A stretch of 64,000 nt of DNA from Phymatolithon calcareum (taxonomy: Eukaryota > Rhodophyta > Florideophyceae > Hapalidiales): NCBI GenBank assembly GCA_977006965.1, contig OZ345363.1, forward strand, positions 2,294,001 to 2,358,000, written 5' to 3'. Positions within the stretch are counted from its first letter, which is position 1. Each line of letters opens with the position of its first letter. A model generated the notes under the pieces. It ran no database searches, was not told the origin of the DNA, and saw only the letters and a program-made list of their open reading frames with translations. The position numbers were made by a program, and so were the translations under genes. Positions 1-11,575 of the stretch are shown piece by piece.

Positions 1-1
1 G

Positions 2-3000
2 CAGCAGCTACTTGTCGGGCTTCAAGGCAAGAAATACGTCGAAGAGCGGTTTGTGCATATGCGGTTGCTGTGGGAGGTTCAAAATCATTTGCAGGAAGGA
101 CTACCACAAGAGGGGGTATCACCCAGTGAAATGAAGGCTATGATGCTGTGCGTGGTATCGTTTCCTGCAATCTGCGCGAACGTACGTGAGTGGACTGGGG
201 AAGACGGATGGCAAGGCGTTTCCACACAATCGGGTAGCTGTGTCGTCGTTGTTGACCGCGAGAGTGTTGATGTGGCATACTTCAACATTGAAAAGTATGA
301 AGCTGTCTTCGGAGCTGTATGCGGCCCGCAAGATGTACAAGTTGTGATAAGATTTTCGACACAAAACAAGGGGTCCACGATATCAATTAAGGCAAAGCTG
401 CGAGTAGGCGAATCGACTAGCAAGAGGTTTGCGTGGGAAGCGTGGCGTGATGCGTTTGGAGGTCGACTGGCGGGAGCGGAACGCTCAAAAGCCGAAATTG
501 GGCATGCTTCCTGGTCAGTTTCGCGGACGAGAAGAAGAATTTCGTCTGGGATATCGTTGGTCGATGCATCAAAAGCTGGAACAGGGAAGTTTAAGATGTG
601 GCATGGATGGTTACCGACGCGAACAGACATATCCATGTATGAGATGACAAGCCGAGGATTTATTATGAAGGTACAGAACTCCGACCCCATGCAAGTTGAA
701 GCAGAACTTATTCGCAACACTAGGTCCATTTTTAATTTCCGAACTCGGATATCTGCACCGGTTTCATACGCTGATGCCGACTACAAGTCTTTGAAACATG
801 CGTCCCTAATTGTCGTGGAGGTTGTGCGGGCCTTTTGCCAGAATGAAGAAGCGACAAACAGATCACCGTGGGGAATTGATGAAGATATTGGAATCCGTGC
901 AGACGGTCTTGTGGAATCTGGAGGGACAGAAGATCTAGACATGGCACTGACGCTATATGAAATTGCGGTTACGGCAATGGGAGACGGTGATGCGCTCGGA
1001 AAGGCGCTTCGGATTCTATTTCAAAGATGGCCCAGAAGAAAAGCAGCGCAGGACGCTGTGATGCTAATCGAGGGTTTCTATTTGCCTCGGAATCCGGGCA
1101 TGTTGCAAGGTGGCTCCCGTAGGGCTATGAGAAACCAGTTTAGAGACGAGAAATTGGTGGGTCTCATTGAAGAGCAATTTGAATATGTGCTCAAAAAATC
1201 GATGTACGAGGCGTCCGTTGCAGAGGCGTACGCCTACTTTTGTGTTTTCTTGTCCTCATTTCTACAGGTCGACAGAAGAGAGAGCGGCATTGCGGCTATT
1301 GGACGCTCTATTGTGCACTTCAATAAGATATCAAAAGCCGGTTCCAATATTGCGTGCAGCAATGCACTGGCGAACACATTGGACGTAACCAGGGAAGGAG
1401 GACTTGCCATAGCGATTGCGAGTAATGAAAATGTGATCGCGCATGGTGACAACTGCCGCGCCATCGATAAGGGCTACCATGTGCATGCCATGGACCGCCT
1501 CGCAATGATGCTCACAACTGGCGCAGAAGGCGTTCCGGCAAATGCGCATCGTGCTGCGGAGCTGTACAACCGCGCCATCGATGAGGGCGACCATGTGGAT
1601 TCCATGTTCAACCTCGCAATCATGCTCAAAACGGGCGCGGAAGGCGTTCCGGCAAATGCGCATCGTGCTGCGGAGCTGTACAACCGCGCCATCGATGAGG
1701 GCGACTATGTGCCGGCCATGAACAACCTCGCCCTGATGCTTGAAGATGGCGCGGAAGGCGTGCGGCAAATGCGGATCGTGCTGCAGAGCTGTATAACCGC
1801 GCCATCGATGAGGGTGACGATGTGCCGGCCATGAACAACCTCGCCCTGATGCTTGAAGATGGCGCGGAAGGCGTTCCGGCAAATGCGCATCGTGCTGCAG
1901 AGCTTTACAACCGCGCCATCGATGAGGGCGACCATGTGGATTCCATGTTCAACCTCGCAAACATGCTCAGAACGGGCGCGGAAGGCGTTGCGGCAAATGC
2001 GCATCGTGCTGCGGAGCTGTTCAACCGCGCCATCGATGAGGGCGACCATGTGGATTCCATGTTCAACCTCGCAATCATGCTCAAAACGGGCGCGGAAGGC
2101 GTTCCGGCAAATGCGGATCGTGCTGCAGAGCTGTACAACCGCGCCATCGATGAGGGCGACTATGTGCCGGCCATGTACAACCTCGCCCTGATGCTTGAAG
2201 ATGGCGCGGAAGGCGTTCCGGCAAATGCGCATCGTGCTGCGGAGCTGTACAACCGCGCCATCGATGAGGGCGACAATGTGTCTGCCATGGTCAGCCTCGC
2301 AAACATGCTCAAAACTGGCGCGGAAGGCGTTGCGGCAAATGCGCATCGTGCTGCAGAGCTGTACAACCGCGCCATCGATGAGGGCGACAATGTGCTTGCC
2401 ATGTACAACTTCGCAATCATGCTCACAACGGGCGCGGAAGGCGTTCCGGCAAATGCGCATCGTGCTGCGGAGCTGTACAACCGCGCCATCGATGAGGGCG
2501 ACTATGTGCCGGCCATGGTCCACCTCGCAAACATGCTCAAAACGGGCGCGGAAGGCGTTGCGGTAAATGCGCATCGTGCTGCAGAGCTGTACAACCGCGC
2601 CATCGAGATGAGCGGTAGTATGTATGCGAAGATTAGACTTGCTGAGCTGCTTCATCATGGCGCTAATGGTCTGGAGGCTGACGCCTCTCGTGCTCTCGAT
2701 CTGTACACGAGTGTGATCGAAAGTACTGGATCCGCTGATGCAATGTACAGCCTCGCACTCTTATTGCACTTTGGCGCAGACGGCGTGTCGGAAGAACCGG
2801 TTCGTGCACAGGAGCTCTACACGCGTGTTATGAACGAAGCTGGTACCGGGATTTCTTTTTTCAATGTACGGCATTTGCTCGACTCGGGCGTTGAGGGTTT
2901 GCCACCACAGTCTAATCGAATAGTGAAATTGTACACTCGTGGGGCGGTAATGTACAGCTTGTCGAAATTGCTACGAGATGGCGCGGACGGAGTTCCTGCT

Positions 3001-3078
3001 GATCCCATTCGAGCAGAACAGCTCCTACAGCGTGCTCGTGCTGAAACGCAAATGTCAGTGCTTGGCATGAATTCTTGA
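2..3078 (+). CDS. Sel1-like repeat protein, 5' partial, one frameshift
   Basis: The reading frame is open to the left window edge, so the true start lies upstream. The first frame ends at 1834 and the second runs to a stop at 3078. The switch is a one-base deletion near 1761-1764 inside one repeat, where the other units read GTTCCGGC and this one GTGCGGC. The first ~490 visible residues resemble nothing I recognise. From about 1520 there are 14 Sel1-like (TPR-related) helical repeats with the core GAEGVPANAHRAAELYNRAI; ten are nearly identical and four at the C-terminus are diverged. Sel1 repeats usually act as protein-interaction scaffolds; the partner is unknown. Because the frame is conserved on both sides, the deletion is either a very recent mutation or an assembly error. 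Confidence 0.75.
1520..2658 (+). repeat. Tandem array of ten 114-bp Sel1 repeat units
   Basis: Unit starts (GGCGCGGAAGGCGT core) are seen at 1520, 1634, 1748, 1861, 1975, 2089, 2203, 2317, 2431 and 2545. Spacing is exactly 114 bp except 113 bp across the frameshifted unit. The units are nearly identical at DNA level, including synonymous sites, and then give way at 2659 to diverged units encoding the same fold. This suggests recent amplification or gene conversion, and copy number is likely to vary between individuals. Confidence 0.9.
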
Positions 3079-3113
3079 ATCAATAGTGCAGTTGTGGTCT
3101 TGGCATTTGAAGA

Positions 3114-3119
3114 AATAAA
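3114..3119 (+). terminator. Polyadenylation signal AATAAA
   Basis: A canonical AATAAA hexamer lies about 35 bp after the stop codon of the Sel1-repeat gene, at a suitable distance for 3' end formation. Confidence 0.5.
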
Positions 3120-3845
3120 GAAGGTTGACATTCATTCTGCGTTGGCAACTTATAGAGTGTGCACTTGCTCTAGAGAGAACTTAATTTCGAGTTTGTTCGA
3201 TGCACAATTTGCTTGAAGGAATGAAAAACGAATCTACGAAACCGCCGTTGTCAAGCTTCCGAGACAATCACGGCCGACAACGGGTTGAGATGTACCTAGC
3301 TTTGGGCTGACGCAATGCTGTGCCGTGTCGTTCAGTGCAGGGTCCAGTATTACATCCGTGCGACGTGCGCCACCGAGGCGTTGGCCATCCAGCAGAGTTG
3401 CGCGACCCACTCAGTCAGTAACATGTTATGTTATTGACTGCTCTTACCTGCTCTTGTTTATTTCCTTTGTCCTACAAGCCCGTGCAAAGTCGCCCGTTCT
3501 TTGAATTTGTCAAGGAATACTTCAATATACTGGCTCTCAGTTCATCGCGTACACGTTAGCATCAACATAAGACAGCACTATCGATACAGCACCAGCTCCA
3601 GGATGATCTTCTCGCTCGTCGCTCACTTCGCTTCTCGCAATACGATAGCCCCGCGATATTCACAGCCATTTCACTTCTCACTCGCCGCAAGTTCAAACCC
3701 CCGCGCGCCTGACCTGCGGTCACTGCCACCAAGCAAATCGCCCACATTGCCTGATGGGAAACCCAATGAAACACGCCTGGATCTTTTCACCATGACGACC
3801 GATCGATAAATCCGCACGCGCCACATTTGTGATATGAAGCCACGG
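3120..3845. other. Intergenic, nothing recognised
   Basis: Only short open frames without recognisable motifs are seen. No repeat shared with the rest of the window was noticed. Confidence 0.5.
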
Positions 3846-3899
3846 TTAAAGAAAACACAATGCGGGCATATATCTTGTCTCAACGATCACTGAATATGG

Positions 3900-5830
3900 T
3901 GCTAGAGGCACGTATGAGCGACTTGTGGATGAAAATTTCGGCACCCTGTACATCAAGAACGGACTTGTCATTGACATGGTACTATGGAGCGCAAGCACAG
4001 CGTTTTGCAACTGCTCTCGAGGGTCAAATCGGCTGTTGTCGCGAAGATCTTCAACAATCAAATTTTCGATGATACGCATTCTGTTGGCGCGCTGGAGCAG
4101 TCCACCAACAACCAAAAATTTGCAGGGGCTTGGGATTTGCATTTTCGGCAGGGCACGTTGCTCGAAAAATTGATCACGTTTTACACCTTGTAAACCGACA
4201 CGCACGACCTGACTGACTGCTCGATGAGGACTCTGCAAATGCCATGGCCGCGGTATGCAATTGCCATTGGCAGATCGAAAATTAAACAATCCACTGATGA
4301 TGCTCAAAAGATTTGGTGCACGCGTCAAACTTGCTCGGCACGATCCCAGATGCAAATTTCACCCAAGGTCACCTACACAAGAAACGGCGGCGAAATAAGA
4401 ATCGTCAAACGAGAACTTGTCGGCGATGTCGTTGGCGTGAAGCACACACCCAGCTCGTACATGAAGGTCGAAGACATCAATCTTGGCTACGCGGATCCAC
4501 ATTCCCAGACCAGCATGAGCGGTGAATTGATGGACGAGGTGCTGGATCCCGACGCGTTGACCAACTTTGATTTTCAGGCAGTTCGAAGCCAAGGGAACAA
4601 TCGTCGCTTCTCCATCTAAAGTGTGCCCACATCTTCGGAGGCCAATTGGTGAACGAGGCAGTCGATACCATGCTTGTCAAGGAAACGGCCTTGTGATTCA
4701 CGCCCTCATTGACCGCCAAGAGAGACGCGCCAGATGTAAACTCGTAGGTACCGTATGATTCAGTTCCGCTCCTCCCTTTTTCATTACAGTAGAGCAGCGT
4801 TGTAGAATCAAATCAAAATACCAACCTGGAGTGGAGAGCAAACCACATCGCCATCGCAGGACCAGCCATGTCGTTCAAGCCATTCTTTGTCTGCGATCCG
4901 TCACAATTCCCTCCATCTCCCAATCTCATAAGCAAGGCCGGATTCGTCCCAGACCGCACAGCGGTCGCCGCAAAAGCGATGAGTTGCCGGTACAGCGTGG
5001 TGACGCACACGTTCGCGCAAGAGCCTCTATCCAACCACGACTCTTATCCCGGCATCGTCCTGCATGATGCCACAATATCCGGCAATCACCAACGCTCGCG
5101 TTAAAGCGTTTAACGAAATGCAAGATAGTCGTTTGCTCGCTCGCCCTGTCAAAACTGTCGATGTCTGCGTGTAATCTTTGCATGGGGACCACAGACGGCT
5201 TGGTGCGATCGGTCTAGCAAGCGCTGACGACTACCTCGAGAGGCTGGTGCTTTCGCTCATACGGATTTGCGTCGAGAAGGAGATGCAATGCGCTGCGATT
5301 GCAAATATTATTAAGAAATTATGAAGGAATCATTGCTATCGATCTCGTCGACTCGTTCTCCAAGACAAACGCGACAGCCTTCTACGCTGAGTACGCCGAT
5401 CTCAAAAAATCGATCCCAAAAGACACTGCCCAGGCACTCATGACGTGCCTCGGACAAGAGAAACGCTTTTTTCACGACAAAACAAGCATTCGCCGAATCA
5501 AAAATGTGTACCTCAAGTATCAGTGACCGGAAACAGAGTGTCCGATATCAGTCGCATCCTCTCTGGACAAGAGCGGATTCAAGAATCCATATGCGCATCT
5601 GAAGAGCTGCTACGCGAAGGTCCAAGATGCGAAGAAACAAGACGAAGCACTCCTGCGCCTCTATGAAGATGCCAGACTGGAGATGCAACGGAGCGGTGGA
5701 ACCATCGTTCTCACCTGGTGTTTCTCAAGTTGAACTCTTGGTTCTGGGAGAGCCAGTTAGTGAGCGAGGCGATCAAAGGAGCTCGATTTGGAAGGGCGGA
5801 AGCGCGCCTGAAGCCTCATGAGCTCGACCA
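3900..5830 (+). pseudogene. Decayed coding region with BED-finger-like piece
   Basis: Plausible protein pieces follow one another on the plus strand but in changing frames: around 3925-4190, 4340-4619 (GGEIRIVKRELVGDVVG), 4820-5104 (FKPFFVCDPSQFPPSP), 5214-5523 (AIDLVDSFSKTNATAFYAEY) and 5570-5735. The last contains SGFKNPYAHLKSC, which resembles the second half of a BED zinc finger as found at the N-terminus of hAT transposases; a similar block occurs at 6470 in the neighbouring hAT element. I infer a decayed transposase-like gene at the right end; the pieces before 5200 are unrecognised and may belong to something else. Unrecorded introns are an alternative explanation for the frame changes. 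Confidence 0.35.
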
Positions 5831-5966
5831 AAAGCACGTGCTCGGTAGCGACTAGAGCACATGGAAACACTTCTTATTATAGGTGCTTCATCTTCTTATA
5901 AATGATTGCTGAAACGAACGTGTTGGTAGTGCGTTGTTAGTGAGTATCGTGACAGCACTCTGGAGG

Positions 5967-5988
5967 CACGCTTGGTACCAATATTATT
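5967..5988 (+). repeat. hAT left terminal inverted repeat
   Basis: Pairs with 8231-8252 in inverted orientation; 18 of 22 positions match, with the mismatches all in the outer eight bases. TTGCAATA repeats follow directly inside. Confidence 0.65.
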
Positions 5989-6320
5989 TTTATTGTTTTT
6001 ATTGCAATATATTGCAATAAAGCCTTAATTGCGCTGAGGGGTACTTATTGCAATAATTATTGCAAAAAGTAATGGCATATGATCGAAAATCAAGGTACAC
6101 CCTTGCCCTCCTCGGTGCTGGCAAGATCGTCGTACAGCGCTGCGGTACAAGATCTGTAAGGGAAATTTACGAAAAAGGGTTATAGAAGCTCCCCACACAG
6201 TTTACGTATTGCCACCCGAATCTGCGGCATCCGATTGCTATCAGGAATTCTGCTCTGTTATCGATGCCTCTCGATAAATACAGACACGTCAACCGGCATT
6301 GACTCGGAAATTGCTCCCGA

Positions 6321-6530
6321 ATGCTGTCTTGCTCACGCGATGTGCAGTCTCGCAGAACCGGAATAACACGCTATAAGGCGCCTTTTAACATGCTTCTCTG
6401 CCCGAAAGGTGCTGACTGCCGAGACAATGGTGAAATCGCTTTTGAAAAAGGAAAGGGGTATACTAACCCATTCAGCCACCTGAAGAGTTGGATATCTGGA
6501 GGAAGCGAAGATCACCTTTTTCAGGACTAA
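6321..6530 (+). pseudogene. N-terminal BED-finger fragment of the hAT transposase
   Basis: The ORF includes a CPKGADC segment followed by GKGYTNPFSHLKSW, which matches the pattern of a BED zinc finger (two Cys, then His-x-x-Cys) except that the final Cys appears as Trp. It ends at a stop at 6530, 63 bp before the main transposase frame. Either the finger is broken by mutation or an intron joins the two parts. Confidence 0.5.
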
Positions 6531-6593
6531 AGAGATGCGCTGGCCAGTCTACGCCGCCGCCAAGAAAGCTCGTTTATCGTCACTCACTCACCA

Positions 6594-8099
6594 ATGACAT
6601 TTCTCGCAACTGACAGGGAAAATGTCATTTACTGGTACATTAGACTTGTCGTCTACATGTCATTGCAGGTGTCATATGTTCAAAGCGAGGAATATCGCAA
6701 GTTTTCGTGCTTCCGTGAGAAGTTCTCAACTCGGATATTCAAAGAGACACAATTCAAGCTCGTTGAGCTCGTCGAACTGCGAATCAGAGACGATATTGCT
6801 GATACCAAAGGAGCCATTATGCACGATGGCTGGACCGCCAATGGGACACATTACTTGTGTGTATACGGCTTGTTCATCAGACGTGTGAAGATGCTGGAAA
6901 GAGGCACCGCGCGCGAGAATGAAGAGCTCGCAAGTGTGCTTCTGTCTGTGAGTCCTATTGCGAAAGTAGAAGATGATGATGTTCAAAGAGGCATGTCGGA
7001 TTTTGAAACCACTAGGTTCAACGAACACGCTCACGTGCGTCAACTAGAAGACGTGTTCGACTTCTTCGGGGCCAACGTGCATACCTGGGCAATTTGTCAG
7101 GTTGCCGACAACTGCAATGTCAACAAGTCAATCGCCAGGCTTATGAAAATCTCTCATGTTAGCTGTGCTAGTCATAAGCTCAACCTAGAGGTGAACAAGA
7201 TGGTTGTCAGTGACGATAGACTCCAAGCAGCGATAGACTCAGTGCATGCAACGATGAAGGACTGCAAAAAACCGAAGAACCGGGCAATACTACGCAACCT
7301 TAGTGAATTGGCTCCAGTTATGCATAATGAGACGCGCTGGTCCGGAAAGTATCATATGCTCAAGCGCTTCAACCGCATACGCGAGCAGTTAATCGATGCG
7401 GCAAAGGCGGAAGGAGCAACGATAGCTATGGACGAAAGCGAGCAGTTCCACAACAGATCTATGCTGTACGCAAGTCAGTTTAAGCAAATCAACCAGGTAA
7501 CTCTAGAACTACAGAAGCGCGGTGCTTCGTTGTCGGACTGTCGCTTAGCACTTGATGAGTTGATTTCAGCAGTCGAGCAGTGCAAGTACGATGTCAACTC
7601 ACCATTTTACCGATCTCAGCTTGGAATACACTACATTGCATCACGTCCATCAATTGTGTGTGACCCATCATTCGAGTCGGGAGTTGTTAAGATATAGCGC
7701 AGTGAGTCCGATACTATGACAAATGAAGAGAAGGATGTATGCAAGAAGCTCAAACTGGAACACGATGACGGTATAACAAGCTCCATCGGCGGATCGGGTG
7801 GAGGCCGGCTGTCGATAGCGGAAAGAATTGCCGTAAAAAAGCGCAAGCATGTCGAGGTGCATCAGGCTTATATAAATTGCGACTTTATTCTTGGATCAGC
7901 TGCCGAGGTGGAGAGGCTTTGGTCGGTTGTCAAGAATGTTTTGACAGACAATCGCAAGAGGATGACACCGTTATTACTAGAAGCCCTGCTGTTTCTTAAA
8001 GAGAACAAAGGTTACTGGGACGAGCAGTCGGTCTCCTTGACGATGAACACTGCCCGGAGCGCAAGAGTGATCCAACGCGTGAGTGAAGACATGGCGTAG
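6594..8099 (+). pseudogene. hAT transposase, one in-frame stop
   Basis: The frame is open for 502 codons apart from a single TAG at 7695-7697. Typical hAT blocks are visible: a catalytic-region DGWTANGTHYLCVYGLFI, then QVADNCNVNKSIARL, SHVSCASHKLNLEV and NETRWSGKYHMLKRF, and after the stop the C-terminal dimerisation region GSAAEVERLWSVVKNVLTDN followed by LLLEALLFLKEN. In hAT elements this protein cuts the element out and reinserts it, making 8-bp target duplications. The stop falls between catalytic core and dimerisation region, so the copy is probably inactive, though it looks recently inactivated. The start codon at 6594 is uncertain because the BED part lies upstream. Confidence 0.8.
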
Positions 8100-8230
8100 G
8101 AGGACCTGAATTAGATTCTGTTATTGCAATTGATATTGGAAGAATGGTCAGATATTGCAATTCCTATTGCCTTCAACCTTGCATTATTGGTATTGCAATT
8201 GCTATTGCATCATGTGCCCGAATAAATAAC

Positions 8231-8252
8231 AATAATATTGGTACTATCCCTG
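8231..8252 (-). repeat. hAT right terminal inverted repeat
   Basis: Read on the minus strand it begins CAGGGATAGTACC. Its outer end abuts exactly the left border of the 230-bp direct repeat that starts at 8253. Confidence 0.65.
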
Positions 8253-8482
8253 TAGGTGATCCGGCCAATGCCTTCAAGGTGAGAATGCGCTCCGGCCGAC
8301 GCCCTTGCTGTAGACAAGTAAACTTGTAGTTTACTGATCTTAAAACATTCTACCCCAAGAGGCAAAGAAAGGAAAGGGGGTGCACGATAAGATACCATAC
8401 ACCACAGGAGCTCGCTGGCCTCTCGCGGGGACAGCGAGTGTAAGCCCATGTTGCAGCCTATCATAATGGTTGCAGGCTGACA
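8253..8482. repeat. 230-bp direct repeat, left copy
   Basis: Nearly identical to 16041-16269: about six substitutions (mostly transitions) and one extra A. Begins TAGGTGATCCGG and ends GCAGGCTGACA. Read on the minus strand it starts TGTCAG and, with two adjoining bases of the left copy, ends CCTACA, so it could be an LTR with TG...CA ends. No RNA polymerase III boxes were seen. Its left border coincides with the end of the hAT element, so the copy may be cut there. Confidence 0.85.
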
Positions 8483-8551
8483 CTCCCTCCAATGGGACGT
8501 CTTGTGGTGGCACATGTAGCCGCTGCTGGATGCACAAAAAGGACTATGTAA

Positions 8552-10333
8552 ATGAAACAAACAAAAAAAGGCGGGCGCGCAAATTCTGAAAAGGAGAAAA
8601 ACATTAGCCGGGCCCGGGGAGTGCACAGGCAACTTGCCTGGCACTCCGGACGGGTCCGGCACAACCAAACAGGAACGATTGCGCGGCTTCGCGGCGGCGG
8701 GCGCATGCGTCCGCAAAGGGCAACACGGAAGCTCGCGCCTGTCCCCGGCTATGGTGTGGCTGGGGAAAAACGAAACGATGGAACACGCGGGGGCGGCTGT
8801 GCGACAACGCACGCGCACGAGATGACACAGAAACTTTCGGCCGCCCCTCGCTGGGACGGCGCCGGTGACAAGCATGCGGCAGGACGCGAAGCTTTGCGCG
8901 CTGGCCAAGGAAATGGAACGCCAGTGCCCGTGCGCGGGGCGCTTGGCACGGGCGGCGCTCGCGCGATCGCAGGCGGTGCCGCTACTATCATTAAGGCCAA
9001 CATCGGCGAGGGGCGCCGGCGCAGGAGGCAGTCATCTCGCGGACGTCGCGGTGGCGTCCGTGAAGCCGGGCAAACCCGCGATTCAGGCGCGGCGCGTTTC
9101 GTGCGCGATGCCACGGGAGAACCATCTTTGCATGCCGTGGCGCGCGCTGCGTGTGCCAGTATGGCGGCGCAGCGGGAACGCGAGCTCATGGCCACGGCGG
9201 CGTGTCGCGGCAACGGTGCGGCACGTACGCAGGCCCCGACGGTGGCGCCGGTAGAGCCCGCGGGAAGTAGAAGCCCTCATGCCGAGCGCTGGAGTGCGCT
9301 CGGCGCGGACATGTGCGTCGAGGGAACGCGGGTGCGCGCGGTGGTGGCGGGCTACCAGGGTCACGGATTGGAGCTGCCTGGCAGTTCTCCGTCGGTCTTG
9401 GCTTGCCCCCCAGTATCGATGCCACCGCGCGGGACAAACGACAGCAATGGTCGCTGGATCGTGTGGTCGGTCGCGCTCGGTGACAACGCCGTTGACGACA
9501 ACGGCCTGGCGATGGCCTCCGGTGTTGTCCACGCCTCCGCACTGGCTACGTTCGTGCATGAGGGCTTCCATCCCGTCGACTGGGATTCTTCCATCTTCGA
9601 TGGTGCTCGCGACGGGAGGATGGAGCTGCCGACGTACTTTGTCGAGAACGGTCTCGCGAGTCCAACGTGCGTGATCCCTGCGCCGCGCGGACTGCGGAAA
9701 GATTCCTAGAGAGGGCGCCACGAGTTTGTTGCCGACCTTGTTCTGGGTTTCTTGCGACGCCGTCCTGGCCTGGCGGTCGTGGTCGCGGGGATTGGCGCTC
9801 GCGACCGCGTTTCCTGGCCTGAGCTCTCGATGCGGCAAATACCCGGCCAGCCTATGCTGGCCGCTGAGACGCATGATTTCGTTCGCGCGGCTCTTGACGA
9901 CGCGGTGTTTGCGGCTTCCGGAAGCGTTGCGGCGCGATGCGTGCGTGTTCTCGACGACCGAGATTCGCGCTTATACCGAAGCCTCAAGCCTCTCAGCTTG
10001 CTGCTGAATGAGGCCAAGGAGTCCGTCATTGGTTGCCGGGTTACTAGCGACGCGGAAATAGAGCGCGCAATTCAGTGCGCTGACAGGCGGGCGGCGTTTG
10101 AAGCGATACCAGCGAGACGCGAGGGCGTGTTACTAGTGCGATTGCGCGAGGATTCTCGTGTCGATCACGTTGTAGTTGTAGATGCAAACAACAGCGCGAT
10201 TATCGACTCGGAGGAAACTTGCGCGCTGGCGCTTTCAGATGATGTTCTCCTGCGGTGCGGTGGTGACGATGCCACGAAACTGCGGGTGTGTGAAGTGAGA
10301 GAGGTAAAAACAGCGAAGAAGAATATCAAGTAA
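8552..10333 (+). pseudogene. Unrecognised GC-rich ORF, 593 codons, one TAG
   Basis: A single frame runs from an ATG at 8552 to a stop at 10333, broken only by TAG at 9707-9709. The DNA is clearly richer in G+C than its surroundings. The N-terminal ~200 residues are basic and of low complexity (Arg, Gly, Ala). The C-terminal half looks like a folded protein (GRWIVWSVALGDNAVDDNG, then HEFVADLVLGFLRRRPGLAV) and ends with a block GVLLVRLREDSRVDHVVVVD plus an acidic-leucine stretch. The DHVVVVD block faintly resembles the His strand of papain-fold peptidases, but no catalytic Cys can be assigned, so I give no function. It reads towards the Copia element and lies just inside the left 230-bp repeat, which suggests an accessory ORF of a mobile unit. 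Confidence 0.45.
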
Positions 10334-10369
10334 AGGGGAAAAAGGATTGGGAATCGAACGGAGTAAACT

Positions 10370-11575
10370 GTATAGTTGCGAATTATCCATTGTTCAAGAT
10401 TGATAAATACGAATCCCGTAGAAATGACGGTTCTGAGTGCAGATTGTGACATCGGTTTCGTCAAACCATCTGCAAGATTCGCAGAGCTGCGAACGAAACC
10501 AATGTCCGATATAAGTGCGAGATCCCTTCGATATAACGTCGAAGAGACTCTTCAACTGTATCGGGATCTTCTTATCAAAGAGGGATCCAATTTCTGCCGC
10601 AAGTGTTGACGCGCGATCTAACAATCGCTGAACGCGATGACTTCGACACCCATCGCAGAACGTACGACGCGTTTCGACTTGTAAGACTTCAAGTCTATTG
10701 CAATTTCGTTTCCATCCTTATCAGCTAAGAACAGATATGTCCCAGCTGCGCGGACTGGTCGTGATTGTTCGGAAAGGAGGCATCGGCAAAGCCAATGATG
10801 CGGAGCGAATCCTTGTCAAGGCGAGGAATCTTCAGAGCAATTCTATTGTCGATCGCGAACTTTGTTGACTTGTTAAGGCGGCGAATTAACAGAGCCTTAT
10901 CGGCTTTGAAGCGTTCCTCCGTCACTTGGGCATGTTGAGATATCTCGGACTGGCAGTCCGGTCGTGTGTTCGCCAGCCATGCTATGCGCATTCGCATTGA
11001 ACGGAAGAGACTGAAAGTTGCTTCGGGCAGTAGCTTCTCTAATTTTCTCAGGTACAAGTTCTGGTGCTGTTAGAGGCATCCATCCTTGTCCCGTTCGAGT
11101 GAGAAGCCGCTAAAATCACACGGAATTGTCTCATCGTCGCCCATTTGAGAACGCTTGTGGGTCTTACGTGTGAAGGTGCGAAAAAATCCAGTCCCGGCTC
11201 GTAGCAAATCATCGACGTAACCACCACTTAGGCCATTGAGCTCTCCATCGGAGCATTGCTTGTACATGGCTGGGTGGGAACGGAACGGTACCATGCCTAA
11301 ATCCTTCCGGTGGTGATCTTCCAGCGTTTTGTGCCAGAGATCACCTGAATCACAAAGACCGTACAGTGGTTTGAGAAGCTTCAGACACTGGTCTGGCGTA
11401 GCTCGAATTCAGGTACAGGTTTCGTGATGACGATTTCACGTGAAAGTGGTTCGGAAGACTGCAAGTACGCTTGCCGTACGTCAGATGTCCAAATGTCGAA
11501 CCTGTGGATCTCTGCGAGTGCGAGAAGCAGCCTGATGGATTGTGGTTGCAGGGTATCAGCATCATGTAACATCAT
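10370..11575 (-). pseudogene. Copia reverse transcriptase and RNase H, frameshifted
   Basis: Pieces in changing frames give a collinear Copia [13 protein letters not shown] (motif A; the usual form is DVKTAFL), LKPLYGL, the catalytic GGYVDDLL, and GFSLERDKDG. These are followed by the RNase H region (IIGFADASFPNN, and ASTLAAEIGSL) and the C-terminal LADGLTKPMSQSALR. At least four frame changes or stops separate them. The first piece overlaps the end of the integrase ORF by a few bases, so one frameshift separates them. Confidence 0.75.

Larger units (their letters stand above)
5967..8252 (+). mobile_element. hAT-superfamily DNA transposon
   Basis: Imperfect terminal inverted repeats of about 22 bp lie at 5967-5988 and 8231-8252; the inner 14 bp (GTACCAATATTATT) are identical and the right tip reads CAGGGATA in inverted sense, a common hAT start. 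Both ends carry several copies of the subterminal motif TTGCAATA (5995-6065 and 8120-8210), as expected for transposase-binding arrays. The inside encodes a hAT transposase. The 8-bp flanks (tctggagg and taggtgat) do not match, so the left flank has been rearranged or the left tip has decayed. Confidence 0.7.

Noticed and set aside
1705-2658. Long minus-strand ORF over the Sel1 repeats
   Set aside because: The 114-bp unit is a multiple of three, so an antisense frame stays open by periodicity alone.
8253-8482. The 230-bp repeat as a small nuclear RNA or 5S-like gene
   Set aside because: No match to U1, U2, U5, U6 or 5S signatures and no polymerase III boxes; leader plus ORF next to it fit an LTR better.
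8210-8908. Minus-strand ORF of 232 codons
   Set aside because: Antisense to the GC-rich ORF and to the 230-bp repeat; low complexity, no motif.
9083-9874. Minus-strand ORF of 263 codons
   Set aside because: Antisense shadow in GC-rich DNA; Arg/His-rich composition typical of such shadows.
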